Positions 9,172 through 17,057 of a DNA stretch of 64,000 nucleotides are shown in pieces. Source of the DNA: Xenorhabdus ehlersii (GTDB taxonomy: Bacteria; Pseudomonadota; Gammaproteobacteria; Enterobacterales; Enterobacteriaceae). The notes under the pieces were generated by a model. That model had not been told where the DNA came from, searched no databases, and was given only the letters and a program-made list of their open reading frames with translations. Each line of letters starts with the position of its first letter. Within the stretch, counting starts at the first letter, position 1. Position numbers and translations under genes: made by a program. The DNA lies in NCBI RefSeq assembly GCF_003610465.1, contig NZ_RAQI01000002.1, forward strand, positions 434,001 to 498,000. The letters run 5' to 3'.

Positions 9172-10215
9172 ATGTATAAGAATTTTTTCAAGCCATTAAG
9201 AATATTTAACCTGTTAAGTTTTATTCTACTTACAGCAACGATTCATGGCTATGCTCAGCCTCAACCTTCTAATTTTGACCCATCTGATCCAGCCTATAAT
9301 CATGTTAGCGTCTTCATTGAAGAAGAAACACTGCACACTATCCCTAGGCCATATTCAGCAGTACACCATTATGGACCTTTTATGCGTTATACCATAGATC
9401 CACAAATAACAATTCGTTTTAATATAGAAGGCGGTGAGAGTGAAGATATTCGTTTGCAACCTCTTGTTGATGAAGCAGCAACATATTGGAATGAAATTCT
9501 TGGAGATCAGGGCCTGACTATAGTACCATTTTCGTCAGGTGGTGGCATTCCAAATTTTATTATACAAACAGTTCCAAATTCTTATTTTTATGATGATTTT
9601 AATATGCAAAGTTCTATGGCAATTACATATGAAGCAGGTTATTCAGGATTAAGATATCTTAATAGCCACTACTCTTTTATTACATCGCCTGGAATATATG
9701 TTAGGCAAAGTGATGAAATAACTAGAGCAGAGTTACAACAATTAGAAACTAACTTTGGAACCAACAATAGGACAGTTTTACTAGAAAATTTCGTTTACAC
9801 ACTTATTCTCCATGAATTTGGACATGCAGTAGGGCTTTCTCATCCAAGAACAAGAACAAATGCAATTTCGCTTTATCCACCATCAAGCGAGAGATGGCAT
9901 ACTAATGATGAACTGGGTGTTGCCTCTCTTGAAACTTTACAAGATAGGCCACAGCCAGGTCTTATGGAAAATTATCAATTTGAATTTTTGCAAGCACTTT
10001 ATCTTTATAATCAACCACAATATCAACACCTTGCAAGACACATGATCCATTTATCCGATGGTGAGAGGCGTTGGATCCGGGCCATGGTTTCTTGCACGCG
10101 TAGGTACGATCCACCTCCCCCCGAGGAAAATAGAGAGCTGAATTCTAATGTCAATAATCAAACGTGTCCAAAATTTGTTTTTCTCAATCGGAAATATACC
10201 CGTAGAACAGCTTGA
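9172..10215 (+). CDS. Secreted zinc metalloprotease (metzincin-like)
   Basis: A 347-residue protein with a signal peptide (about residues 1-28, ending HGYAQ). It carries the extended zinc motif HEFGHAVGLSHP at 214-225 (HExxHxxGxxH: ligands H214, H218, H224; catalytic E215). GLMENY at 263-268 could serve as the Met-turn (M265), which together with the extended motif indicates a metzincin of the matrixin/M10 type. The C-terminal 80 residues have two cysteines and no known domain. Neighbours are IS debris, so it is probably acquired. A secreted virulence protease is plausible for an invertebrate pathogen but is inference. Confidence 0.75.
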   Translation: MYKNFFKPLRIFNLLSFILLTATIHGYAQPQPSNFDPSDPAYNHVSVFIEEETLHTIPRPYSAVHHYGPFMRYTIDPQITIRFNIEGGESEDIRLQPLVDEAATYWNEILGDQGLTIVPFSSGGGIPNFIIQTVPNSYFYDDFNMQSSMAITYEAGYSGLRYLNSHYSFITSPGIYVRQSDEITRAELQQLETNFGTNNRTVLLENFVYTLILHEFGHAVGLSHPRTRTNAISLYPPSSERWHTNDELGVASLETLQDRPQPGLMENYQFEFLQALYLYNQPQYQHLARHMIHLSDGERRWIRAMVSCTRRYDPPPPEENRELNSNVNNQTCPKFVFLNRKYTRRTA

Positions 10216-10317
10216 AATAATAAGATTTCTCAGTTTATTGATTATCAGATAACACGTTAATTTGGGGATAATTATGGCTGTAGTACCTAGGGGTTGTTGA
10301 CGTTTTGTGTTCATCAT

Positions 10318-10449
10318 TTATTCTACCCACATTGGCAGCCAGACAATAATAAACGCCAGTGCCAACATACTGGCGTAATTTCGTTCTAATTTATCGTATC
10401 TTGGTAACTGGTTACCAATCTGTTTGTACAGGTCGCGTTTTTTCGGCAA
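10318..10449 (-). pseudogene. C-terminal fragment of an IS5-family transposase
   Basis: The minus strand ends in LPRYDKLERNYASMLALAF followed by IIVWLPMWVE and a stop, the typical C-terminus of IS5/IS427-group transposases. Upstream sequence no longer encodes the rest. The fragment abuts an IS1 copy and differs from the two intact IS5 copies elsewhere in the window. Confidence 0.7.
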
Positions 10450-10629
10450 CGGTAAAGACGTTGTCTTTATGCTGTTTGCGATCTGACCAATTGGTATTTT
10501 GCCCGTATTGGTGCTAGGCGGGAGATAAGATCTTTTTTTGATCTTGCGGATTGGTACATTAAAGTGAGGGTCATGCTCCCAATGATTAGATATTGTGATA
10601 AACTCCCTGCTTTTTATTATGGGGGAGAT

Positions 10630-10905
10630 ATGGCTAAAGTTGATGTGGTTTGTCGTTACTGTCATAAAACAGAAGAGGTCAAAGGGCATGGAAAAGGGCG
10701 TACTGGTCATCCCCGCTATCACTGCTATGCCTGCCGTAAAACCTTTCAACTGAACTATACCTATCAAGCCTGTCATCCCGGTGTGAGAGAGCAGATTATT
10801 GATATGGCAATGAATAACGCCGGTGTCCGTGATACCGCCCGTGTACTGAAGATAGGGGTTAACACCGTCATTCGCACGTTAAAAAACTCACCCCGAAAAA
10901 TGTGA
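10630..10905 (+). CDS. insA: IS1 InsA protein
   Basis: 91 residues with the IS1 InsA zinc-finger pattern (CRYCHKTEEVKGHGKGRTGH, then YHCYACRKTF) and a C-terminal helix-turn-helix (ARVLKIGVNTVIRTLKN). The start is ATG 10630 behind GGGGGAGA. In IS1, transposase arises by a -1 frameshift from insA into insB at an A-rich site, seen here near 10880. InsA alone represses the IS promoter. It looks intact, but insB does not. Confidence 0.85.
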   Translation: MAKVDVVCRYCHKTEEVKGHGKGRTGHPRYHCYACRKTFQLNYTYQACHPGVREQIIDMAMNNAGVRDTARVLKIGVNTVIRTLKNSPRKM

Positions 10906-11238
10906 CCCGCCTTCCCCTTGAGGGAAATGAAATCCAACTTATTTGTGACGTTGATGAACAATGGTCATTTGTGAGTAGTAAGAAAAATCAACGCTGGCTC
11001 TGGTATGCTTGGGAACCTCGCCTCAAGCGAGTTGTGGCGCATGTTTTTGGTGATCGAACTTCCTGAAGAAAAACATATTGTTGGAAAACATTATACCCAA
11101 CGTATAGAAAGAACTAATTTGATATTCCGTACCCGTTTAAAAAGACTGAATCGAAGGACGATGGGCTATTCCAAATCAAAGGAGATACACGACAAGGTGA
11201 TAGGGCGTTTCATCGAACGTGAATACTCTTCTTTATAG
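10879..11238 (+). pseudogene. insB: IS1 InsB transposase, deleted and frameshifted
   Basis: The first part reads VDEQWSFVSSKKNQRWLWYA and reaches HVFGDRTS, then jumps straight to KHYTQRIERTNLIFRTRLKR in another frame. The intervening InsB segment, which carries a catalytic aspartate region, is missing. The C-terminus is preserved up to FIEREYSSL. The element cannot transpose on its own. Confidence 0.8.
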
Positions 11239-11385
11239 GGTGATCTAACTATTGGAGTCATGACCCCTCAGAGGGTGCCCTTACCACGGGGCGGCGCACT
11301 CGCGGGAAACGGCTCGTTTTCCGATTTCCATGCTGTCAGCAGCAGGTCAGTTAACACATTGATATTCACAAAGAATAAAGGCTTT

Positions 11386-11418
11386 GAGGTGACAAATTTC
11401 TGAGAGAGCTGTCACCTC
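11386..11418. repeat. Inverted repeat at the prophage remnant's left part
   Basis: GAGGTGAC (11386-11393) and its complement GTCACCTC (11411-11418) are separated by 17 bases. The site lies about 65 bases before the DUF1441-like start and could be an operator or a leftover transcript end. There is no U-tract. Confidence 0.4.
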
Positions 11419-11483
11419 GATGTCTTTTATCTATTTGATTAAAATATAAAAATCACGTAATTACCTGACAGTATGAGGTGTCG

Positions 11484-11981
11484 ATGTCTAACGTCAGTAA
11501 TCTGGAGGACGCCTACAACTGGAGTGTTGCCAAGATTGCTGAGGCGTTTGGCTTAAACTGCGGCACAGTCAGAAAACGGTTGTTGGAGACCAATGTCCCC
11601 ATTGCTAATACGGTCAGGGGAAATCCTGTTTATGCCTTACGGAATAATGGGCGACTCTCTGGAGAGAATGAGGCACTGACAACTAAGCTATCAGAGAAAA
11701 ACGCCATTATCACCACCCAACAAGAACGCATCCAGCGCCTCGCAGAACTAGACAAGACTCACACTCAGGAACTCGTCCATGCCAAGGCTGAAATTGACAC
11801 TCTTCAGGCTGATGTTGCCGCTGGCCGTCGCAAGCTGCGCATCAAGGCCGTCTGTCCCTCCGTGTCTGAAACCGTTACCGCCGGCGGCGTGGTCGATGGA
11901 ACCCCGTCGAACTCACTGGAGAAACTGGATCAACTGTTCTCGATATTCGAGAAGGCATCATCAACGACCGGGCAAAACTGA
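11484..11981 (+). pseudogene. Chimera of phage DUF1441 protein and Rz spanin, frameshifted
   Basis: Residues 1 to about 50 (WSVAKIAEAFGLNCGTVRKR) match DUF1441, a phage helix-turn-helix protein next to terminase genes. From about 60 onwards the sequence is an Rz-type i-spanin (coiled coil, then AAGRRKLRIKAVC), the lysis protein that spans the periplasm. The two halves belong to different phage modules, so a deletion probably joined them. The Rz tail is lost by a shift at the CCCC run 11902-11905: one extra C would restore GETGSTVLDIREGIINDRAK and an end near AEC at 12013. The transmembrane anchor of Rz is absent, so lysis function is unlikely. Confidence 0.65.
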
Positions 11982-12023
11982 GATATTTGCAGGAATATGT
12001 TAAGGCTGAATGCAGAGGAAACA

Positions 12024-12266
12024 ATGGAAAACCAACACCGTAAAATCACTGGCTACCGTGAATTAACCCAAGATGAAATTGATTGCATGAACAAGATTAA
12101 GGCGCTTGGGGAGGATCTGGATACGCTTTATGACTATCTTGTCATCACAAATGCACAAACGGGCAATCACCAAATTGACATGCGTTGGCTGAACGAAGGC
12201 CGCACTGATCTACAAAAAGGGATTATGTGCTGGGTTCGTGCAGTGGCTCAGCCAACAACATTCTGA
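12024..12266 (+). CDS. Acb2-like cyclic-oligonucleotide sponge (anti-CBASS) candidate
   Basis: This 80-residue protein starts at ATG 12024 behind GAGGAAA. Its ends match the Acb2/Tad1-hairpin family: HRKITGYRELTQDEID and MNKIKALG at the N-terminus, and RTDLQKGIMCWVRAVAQPT followed by TF at the C-terminus. Acb2 proteins are small phage-encoded helical hexamers that sequester cyclic di- and trinucleotides made by CBASS enzymes, blocking abortive defence. Family recognition is from remembered consensus; activity is inferred. It sits in the lambdoid remnant right after the Rz-like frame. No CBASS locus is visible in the window. Confidence 0.7.
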   Translation: MENQHRKITGYRELTQDEIDCMNKIKALGEDLDTLYDYLVITNAQTGNHQIDMRWLNEGRTDLQKGIMCWVRAVAQPTTF

Positions 12267-12382
12267 CCAACTACCACCTCATAGCAAATGATGCTGAAGT
12301 GGCGGGACTAAATGCAGTGTCATTACGAGAGGACGGCGGGAATTTTGCCGTCCTACTCGATTTATCAATATGTTCAATTTGG

Positions 12383-12562
12383 TTAATTTATTGGTGGAAT
12401 AAAGGGAGGCGGCGGTGGAAAAGGCATTACACAGTGCTCCCCTGTAGGTGTTAGAACGCATACAATACCATGCGATAATGCACTGGGAGTGTTAGCATAA
12501 GTTAGCATTGAAGCAAAAAGAGCCGAACCCGCCAACAGGTAAAGAAGAAGATATTTTTTCAT
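12383..12562 (-). CDS. Small exported proline-rich protein, unknown
   Basis: About 59 residues from ATG 12562 (AAGG upstream). It has a signal peptide (LLLYLLAGSALFASMLTYA), a short middle with two cysteines (VCVLTPTGEHC), and a proline-rich tail (PFPPPPPFIPP). No family is recognised. The signal and the ribosome site make it credible as a secreted micropeptide. It lies alone on the minus strand inside the prophage remnant. Confidence 0.5.
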   Translation of the reverse strand: MKKYLLLYLLAGSALFASMLTYANTPSALSHGIVCVLTPTGEHCVMPFPPPPPFIPPIN

Positions 12563-12720
12563 TTTATTCACCTTATCTTACTGACTACAACAAAGACCAA
12601 TTAACCTAATAAACTTATTTCCACCCAATAATAAGCGAATAATATTTAACAATTGATTAACGCTTGAAACTAAAACCAATATTTCTGTGTCCACTCCCTG
12701 AGTGGCTACAGGAATAACTC

Positions 12721-13098
12721 ATGCCGCCACCCGTTCCCACTGCGTACCCAACGCACACGGGATGGTGGCATTTTTATTTCCGAGGCGCACCGAAAGCGCC
12801 TTTTAATTACACCGAACCTAACCCTATAGAAATGAACCCTCGAGGTACCCAAGAATTGGAGATGCTCAAACGCAATTGTGCATTGCGTAGACCGGGTAGA
12901 GAACCTTACGACGTGAATGAGTATCTCACAATGCTAATCCGAATAGATGACCGTTCATTAAAAAAACAAATGGTTGAGTTACAGCAACAATGTTGTGAAA
13001 AATGCGGTGAATCTTTACCCGTGACGGAATGCTGTTTTTCAGGTGAGGTCGCGTGTTGGAATACATGGGGCTGGCATGAACTGAAATTAACGCTATAA
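12721..13098 (+). CDS. Cysteine-rich prophage protein, unknown function (full-length copy)
   Basis: 125 residues ending in a compact Cys-rich domain: CCEKCGESLPVTECCF and then VACWNTWGWHELKLTL. The N-terminus (TGWWHFYFRG) is different in nature. Two shortened relatives of the same C-terminus occur at 16473 (+) and 21371 (-), so this is a repeated family of the remnant. CxxC plus CC suggests metal binding, probably zinc. I do not recognise the family; its position resembles small accessory or host-takeover genes of lambdoid and P1-like phages. The upstream start context is weak. Confidence 0.6.
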   Translation: MPPPVPTAYPTHTGWWHFYFRGAPKAPFNYTEPNPIEMNPRGTQELEMLKRNCALRRPGREPYDVNEYLTMLIRIDDRSLKKQMVELQQQCCEKCGESLPVTECCFSGEVACWNTWGWHELKLTL

Positions 13099-13180
13099 AG
13101 TGTTATTTCTGGCGTATCGTTGCATTTACAGATTGTCTCTGTCACATATATTAAAAGCCGAATTTAATGTAGGGGGAGTT

Positions 13181-13804
13181 ATGGGACAATATCGGCACAC
13201 AGTATCTAATGTCATGGCGATGGCTAGTGATGAATTAATACAGAAAACAGTTCAATGGCACACTTATGATGAGGGTAAGTTTTATTGTTTTTTAGACGAA
13301 CCGAAATACAAACCCAAATATAGGCTCAATATTGTGGGACACTCATCTCCCCCTGGTTCTTCAATATTATTTTGGGGAACAATGTTGCAGGCCCATGGAA
13401 TGAATCAAGTGAAATTTTGTAGCACAGTTCATAAATTAGTTACTGGACTAAAAAACAAAGGACAAAATATTCAGAGTATCAGAATAATAGCTTGTTACTC
13501 TGGTACAAATGGGCTTGCTCAGTTATTAGCTAATCATCTCCATATGCCTGTTAAAGGTTGTTTAGGAGGGACGAGAATGAGCTCAACCGCTAGCTTACGT
13601 CCAAATCTTCATATAACTCGTTACCTTATTGATAAGCCAGATAGAGATAGTCAATATTTCCCAGAAGAGAGGGATAGACAATTGCGACATGATCCTGGCT
13701 ATGGGCTGTATAGATGGTATGACCCTCAAACGCAGCAATCAGATTCAGACAGCGAATTTGATGCGTTTGTTAGTCAACGAGTACCAAGAGAAAATAGGCG
13801 GTAG
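13181..13804 (+). CDS. Caspase-like (clan CD) cysteine peptidase-fold protein, putative
   Basis: 207 residues from ATG 13181 behind a strong GGGGGAG. Two segments have the spacing and hydrophobicity of a clan CD dyad: RLNIVGHSS (H54) and IRIIACYSG (C105), each at the end of a predicted beta strand. This recalls C80/caspase-type domains found in bacterial toxins. A glycine-rich loop follows (GCLGGTRM), and the C-terminus is charged. There is no signal peptide. The last codons are shared with the start of a duplicated block, so the 3' end may be recombinant. A stand-alone effector or defence protease is a guess. Confidence 0.45.
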   Translation: MGQYRHTVSNVMAMASDELIQKTVQWHTYDEGKFYCFLDEPKYKPKYRLNIVGHSSPPGSSILFWGTMLQAHGMNQVKFCSTVHKLVTGLKNKGQNIQSIRIIACYSGTNGLAQLLANHLHMPVKGCLGGTRMSSTASLRPNLHITRYLIDKPDRDSQYFPEERDRQLRHDPGYGLYRWYDPQTQQSDSDSEFDAFVSQRVPRENRR

Positions 13805-13897
13805 CATAACGGATTGTAACTCGCTAAAATAATACCATCGGCCTGAACATCCGAACCTAAACTTATGCTGCTGTGCCATTACCTTAAGGGAACAAGA

Positions 13898-14368
13898 ATG
13901 GCGCAGCATAGTTTTATCAAAATTTCCGCCGACACCCTACGGCCAGCTACTCCAGCGACCAGAGAATACCTGCATTTGAAAATCAAATGCGGCGATGTGT
14001 TGCAGGCTGATTTTAAGAAAGCCCGCAATCCCCGTTTCCACCGTAAATACTTTGCCCTGCTGAATCTCGGTTTTGAATATTGGGAACCCACCGGTGGCAC
14101 GATTTCTCCCGAAGAAAAGGCTATTGTACGCGGTTACGTACAATTTCTGGCTCACTTCGCGGGTAGTGAAGATGCCTTGCAATCCGCCGCTGATGAATAC
14201 CTTACGGGTTTATCCAAAAATCGTGCTCACAACATTATGAAGTGGGTGGCATGTATGGAAAAGGCTACGCAATGCGTAGCCTTGAATTCATGGGGGGTTA
14301 TTTATTGCAGAGTATATATTCTAACAATAGCGATTCTTGCTACAGAGCTATTAAATCCCGTGGCTTGA
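13898..14368 (+). pseudogene. Truncated duplicate of DUF1367 phage gene
   Basis: From MAQHSFIKIS to LSKNRAHNI the sequence is nearly identical to the intact minus-strand gene at 20052-20645. It then runs into unrelated DNA at about 14238, acquiring a foreign tail of about 40 residues. The DUF1367 family occurs in the nin region of lambdoid phages, with unknown function. The copy also carries the upstream region of the other one, back to 13799, showing that it arose by inverted duplication. Confidence 0.8.
14262..14284 (-). terminator. Hairpin terminator, minus-strand orientation
   Basis: AAGGCTACGC, loop AAT, GCGTAGCCTT: a perfect 10-bp stem. Read on the minus strand it is followed by TTTTCC and lies 18 bases after the stop of the small gene ending at 14302. 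Confidence 0.6.
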
Positions 14369-14508
14369 GTGAGCGCCTCATTCTCCACCGCAATTAAAAA
14401 ATCACTAACCCCACCCGTACTCCAATCAAAACCTAAAGCAATCTGCGAGTTAACCAGAACTGAGTTGTCACTACCAAGGCCGCTATAGGTAACAATATAT
14501 TGATTCAT
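14302..14508 (-). CDS. Small hypothetical protein
   Basis: 68 residues from ATG 14508, with a very strong GAGGAGG 8 bases upstream. No family is recognised. The composition is mixed (MNQYIVTYSGLGSDNSVLV), without signal or membrane segment. The ribosome site and the downstream hairpin make it a real expressed gene. The C-terminal segment could form an amphipathic strand-helix pair. It lies next to other phage-like minus-strand genes. Confidence 0.55.
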   Translation of the reverse strand: MNQYIVTYSGLGSDNSVLVNSQIALGFDWSTGGVSDFLIAVENEALTQATGFNSSVARIAIVRIYTLQ

Positions 14509-14598
14509 GAATCGATCCTCCTCTTTATTTTGTCTAGCACACACTACAGCGGGTATTTTCTTTTTACTATTTGATTAATTAATCGCCTGTCATAAATT

Positions 14599-14841
14599 TC
14601 ATTTAAAGCCATCCGTGACTTGGGGGTAATCAGTATATTTAGCTCTATCCCGAATTTCCTTGATACTCATACCAAATACATCGCGATGGTTTGCACACAT
14701 CCAGCAAGAGCATAGGCAAGGTGTTCTGTAACATATCTCTGCTGATGTTTTATCAGGTTGACCACCAGCATTATTATACCTACCGCGTTTTACCTTTAAG
14801 CGGTACATGTGATGCCGTTTAACAGCGAGGCTTTTCTTCAT
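14599..14841 (-). CDS. Small phage protein with Cys cluster
   Basis: About 80 residues when started at ATG 14841. It has a basic N-terminus (MKKSLAVKRHHMYRLKVKRG) and a cysteine cluster CLCSCWMCANHRDVFG. This resembles a widespread uncharacterised family of small basic proteins in enterobacterial prophages with CxCxxC followed by N-R. Zinc and nucleic-acid binding are plausible but inferred. An upstream start at 14874 is possible. Confidence 0.55.
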   Translation of the reverse strand: MKKSLAVKRHHMYRLKVKRGRYNNAGGQPDKTSAEICYRTPCLCSCWMCANHRDVFGMSIKEIRDRAKYTDYPQVTDGFK

Positions 14842-14951
14842 AAATAAACTCACCCAATTGTTGCGCGACCGCATGATTATGCCGCCGCTTAATCGTGAGT
14901 TCTGAATGGATTGTTTTTCTCATAGTGAATATTAACGGTTGTGATTACTGA

Positions 14952-15362
14952 TTATATCCCATAGCCAGTAACAGCCTCTTCCAAAAGGTCATTCCGGTAG
15001 TTAGACAAAATCTTTAGCGCAAAAGCGGTATTGTCGCAATCAGCCTCACCAATAGCTGCCAATATTGTCAGTTTTACCAGCTCAAATGACGCATTGAGTT
15101 CAAATCCATTAAGTATTAAGAAGATGCTCGTTGCCTGAAAAGCTGTTCGTTTGTTTGCATCATTGAAAGCGTGTGATTTAGCTATCGCTATCAAGTACAT
15201 AGCTGCAAATTTAAAAACATCTTCGCACCCTTCATAATCTCTCAATGTCTGGACACGAAATAAAGCACCCTCAAGTTTATTAACATCAGGCTCGCCGCCA
15301 TTCGGAAGTGTTTTTCTCTGAATTTCAATAAGTTCTTCTGTTGAGAGAAATTGAATATCCAT
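14952..15362 (-). CDS. doc: Doc-type Fic toxin
   Basis: 136 residues with the Doc/Fic signature HAFNDANKRTA at 64-74 (HxFx[DN]xNKR). Doc toxins phosphorylate EF-Tu and stop translation; P1 Doc is the model. The start overlaps the stop of the upstream small gene by one base (TAATG), as expected for a coupled antitoxin-toxin pair. The length matches the Doc family. The motif looks intact, so the toxin should be active unless neutralised. Confidence 0.85.
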   Translation of the reverse strand: MDIQFLSTEELIEIQRKTLPNGGEPDVNKLEGALFRVQTLRDYEGCEDVFKFAAMYLIAIAKSHAFNDANKRTAFQATSIFLILNGFELNASFELVKLTILAAIGEADCDNTAFALKILSNYRNDLLEEAVTGYGI

Positions 15363-15535
15363 TATTTATCTTCCAATGCCTTTATAATATCTGCATATTT
15401 AGTTTGAGTATGCAGCAAGGCTTTCCTGAACGCTTCGGAACGAGCATCATCAATAGAGTTAGTTGCATCAGTAGGCTCATGCTTTGAATTATCAGCCTGT
15501 CTCGTTATTTTTTGTATGTCGTTAGCTTTTTCCAT
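15362..15535 (-). CDS. Putative antitoxin partner of Doc
   Basis: 57 residues from ATG 15535, with AGAGG upstream. The N-terminal half is polar and probably disordered; the C-terminus (ARSEAFRKALLHTQTKYADI) is a predicted helix. It is directly upstream of, and coupled to, doc, the place of a Phd antitoxin. It lacks a clear Phd/YefM DNA-binding domain, so autoregulation may be absent or atypical. The antitoxin role is inferred from position. Confidence 0.6.
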   Translation of the reverse strand: MEKANDIQKITRQADNSKHEPTDATNSIDDARSEAFRKALLHTQTKYADIIKALEDK

Positions 15536-15605
15536 ATACACCTCTTTTTCTGTATGTGTACAGATTAGCAGCACCAATAAGACAGTCAATGTATATAATG
15601 CAGAG

Positions 15606-16373
15606 CTAGTTACAAGCCATCCTTGGCTTTGCCCCATTAAACGCATGTGCTATATCAGGTGTTAGCACAAACAGGTGTGGATTTAGTTTGTCCCATGCAT
15701 TCTTTAAGTGCGCTAAGTTCTTATGCAATGCATTAACGTTCCTGAGTTCAATTGAGAGATCCATGTGTATTTCTAGCTTTGGCAATTCTTCCCGGCCAAG
15801 AAATTCGCCTTCAATCGCCTTAGTTGCCAGATATTCTATCGCAGATGGGAGTTGGTCATGGGTTAGCTCATTTATATGACCTACCCCGAACTCATGATGA
15901 ACCATCTGGAATAGCTTTTTATTACTGACTCCATACTTACCCATCAGAGTATTAACCAGTCCACAAAGAGGGGTGCGGTCTTGGGTTGTGGTTCCCTTCG
16001 CCTTAACTTCGCCAGTCGTCCAGTACTCATAAAGCACATCGTCGCACTCTTCCTGATAGCGGATTACTTTCTCACGGATTGACACTTTAACTTTATTGGG
16101 GCTGATTGTTGCTAACCAGCCAGCAAGTTTGCGGATGGCGAGTCAAGCCATTGATTGTTAACCACCTTTTGTAGGTATAACGATTTCCGTGATACCTTTT
16201 GAAAAGCGAGTTTTTAACTTCTCTAACTGCGATTGCCAAGCTAGCCCCATGCCATCGACAATCTGCTTCATTGGCACATATGGCTCGCCGTTATAATTAA
16301 CGACATATAGATCGGTGCCATAAAATGGAACGTTAACGCGATGCTCGACTTTTATGGTGAGTTGAAATGACAT
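15606..16373 (-). pseudogene. Phage antirepressor (P22 Ant-like), two in-frame stops
   Basis: The N-terminus (VPFYGTDLYVVNYNGEPYVP) and RKLAGWLATISPNKVK with VIRYQEECDDVLYEYW are the P22_AR_N antirepressor domain. The whole stretch stays in one frame but contains TAA at 16158-16160 and TGA five codons on. TGA follows MA where the family has a Cys (TGC to TGA). The C-terminal part (LTPDIAHAF) belongs to the same gene. Antirepressors inactivate the phage repressor, so its loss fits a dead prophage. Confidence 0.8.
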
Positions 16374-16472
16374 AGCCGCTCCTTTATAACTTTAAGTTGA
16401 CAAACAAAGAGAAATAAAGGAACAAAAGGCTATGTCACAACAAGATTTTATCATTTGGGTGTTTTGTTGGGT

Positions 16473-16652
16473 ATGGTTGAATACCTGACCTTATTGATCC
16501 GCAAAGATGATGCGGCGTTACGTCAAAAAATAGAAACACTGGCAGCACAGCAATGTGGAAAATGTGGTGATGCACTTCCGGTGACGGAATGTTGCTTCTC
16601 TGGTGAAGCCGCGTGCTGGAATACCTTAGGCTGGCATGCGTTAAAATTGTAA
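16473..16652 (+). CDS. Cysteine-rich prophage protein, short copy
   Basis: 59 residues (MVEYLTLLIRKDDAALRQK) ending in the same Cys-rich domain as the gene at 12721: CGKCGDALPVTECCF, then ACWNTLGWHALKL. Compared with that copy it lacks the N-terminal 60 residues. There is no strong ribosome site, so it may be a truncated relic. The terminator after it remains intact. Function is unknown. Confidence 0.5.
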   Translation: MVEYLTLLIRKDDAALRQKIETLAAQQCGKCGDALPVTECCFSGEAACWNTLGWHALKL

Positions 16653-16681
16653 TTGTGTGACATGTCACATTACTATCATGG

Positions 16682-16703
16682 GACCCGCTTTGCGGGTTTT
16701 TTA
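16682..16703 (+). terminator. Intrinsic terminator
   Basis: ACCCGC, TTT, GCGGGT followed by TTTTTAA: a GC-rich stem with a U-tract, directly after the Cys-rich gene and before the hicAB promoter. Confidence 0.85.
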
Positions 16704-16704
16704 A

Positions 16705-16764
16705 TGACTTCATTGCTTGACTTCATTTTTATCAACGCTAATATGACTTCAATATTTGAAGTCA
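16705..16764 (+). promoter_or_regulatory. Putative hicAB operator with repeated TGACTTCA boxes
   Basis: TGACTTCA occurs at 16705-16712, 16718-16725 and 16744-16751, and inverted at 16757-16764. The first two are 13 bases apart and the next is 26 further on, i.e. one face of the helix. The last pair forms a palindrome with 9-bp arms and a 3-base spacer, 15 bases before hicA. Such phased boxes are expected for autoregulation by HicB. Confidence 0.65.
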
Positions 16765-16778
16765 CGGTGTATTGGCAT

Positions 16779-17057
16779 ATGAACAAACAAGTTTCAGCGC
16801 TCCGAACGTGGCAGCAACGCACATTGGAACAGATCTTCAGAACGCCTGTATCTTCAGGAATTAAGTGGTCAGATATTGAATCCTTAATCAAGGCACTAGG
16901 TGGTGAAATAAAGGAAGGCCGGGGTTCGCGCTGTAAGTTTTTGTTAAACGGGAGTATTGCCAATTTTCATCGTCCCCACCCGTCGCCAGAGACAGATAAA
17001 GGCGCTGTCGCTGGCTTGCGGGAATGGTTGGAAAGTATCGGAGTGACACCATTATGA
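16779..17057 (+). CDS. hicA: HicA-family mRNA interferase toxin
   Basis: 92 residues from ATG 16779. The double-stranded-RNA-binding-like HicA fold is indicated by IKWSDIESLIKALGGEIKEG, GSRCKFLLNG and the conserved FHRPHP with its catalytic His. HicA cleaves mRNA independently of ribosomes. Its stop overlaps the HicB start (ATGA), a standard arrangement. An upstream in-frame start at 16653 would add a non-conserved region that contains the operator. Confidence 0.88.
   Translation: MNKQVSALRTWQQRTLEQIFRTPVSSGIKWSDIESLIKALGGEIKEGRGSRCKFLLNGSIANFHRPHPSPETDKGAVAGLREWLESIGVTPL

Larger units (their letters stand above)
10568..11265 (+). mobile_element. Internally deleted IS1-family element
   Basis: The ends form imperfect inverted repeats: GGTCATGCTCCCAAT at 10568 and the complement of ATTGGAGTCATGACC at 11265. 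The length of about 700 bp is shorter than a full IS1 because part of insB is missing. It contains an intact insA and a broken insB. Confidence 0.8.

Noticed and set aside
10318..10776. 152-residue minus-strand frame as one gene
   Set aside because: Only its last about 43 codons resemble an IS5 transposase; the rest is antisense to IS1 insA.
12680..12720. Hairpin CCACT-CCCTG-AGTGG before the Cys-rich gene as a riboswitch
   Set aside because: Too small, without conserved elements; could be chance.
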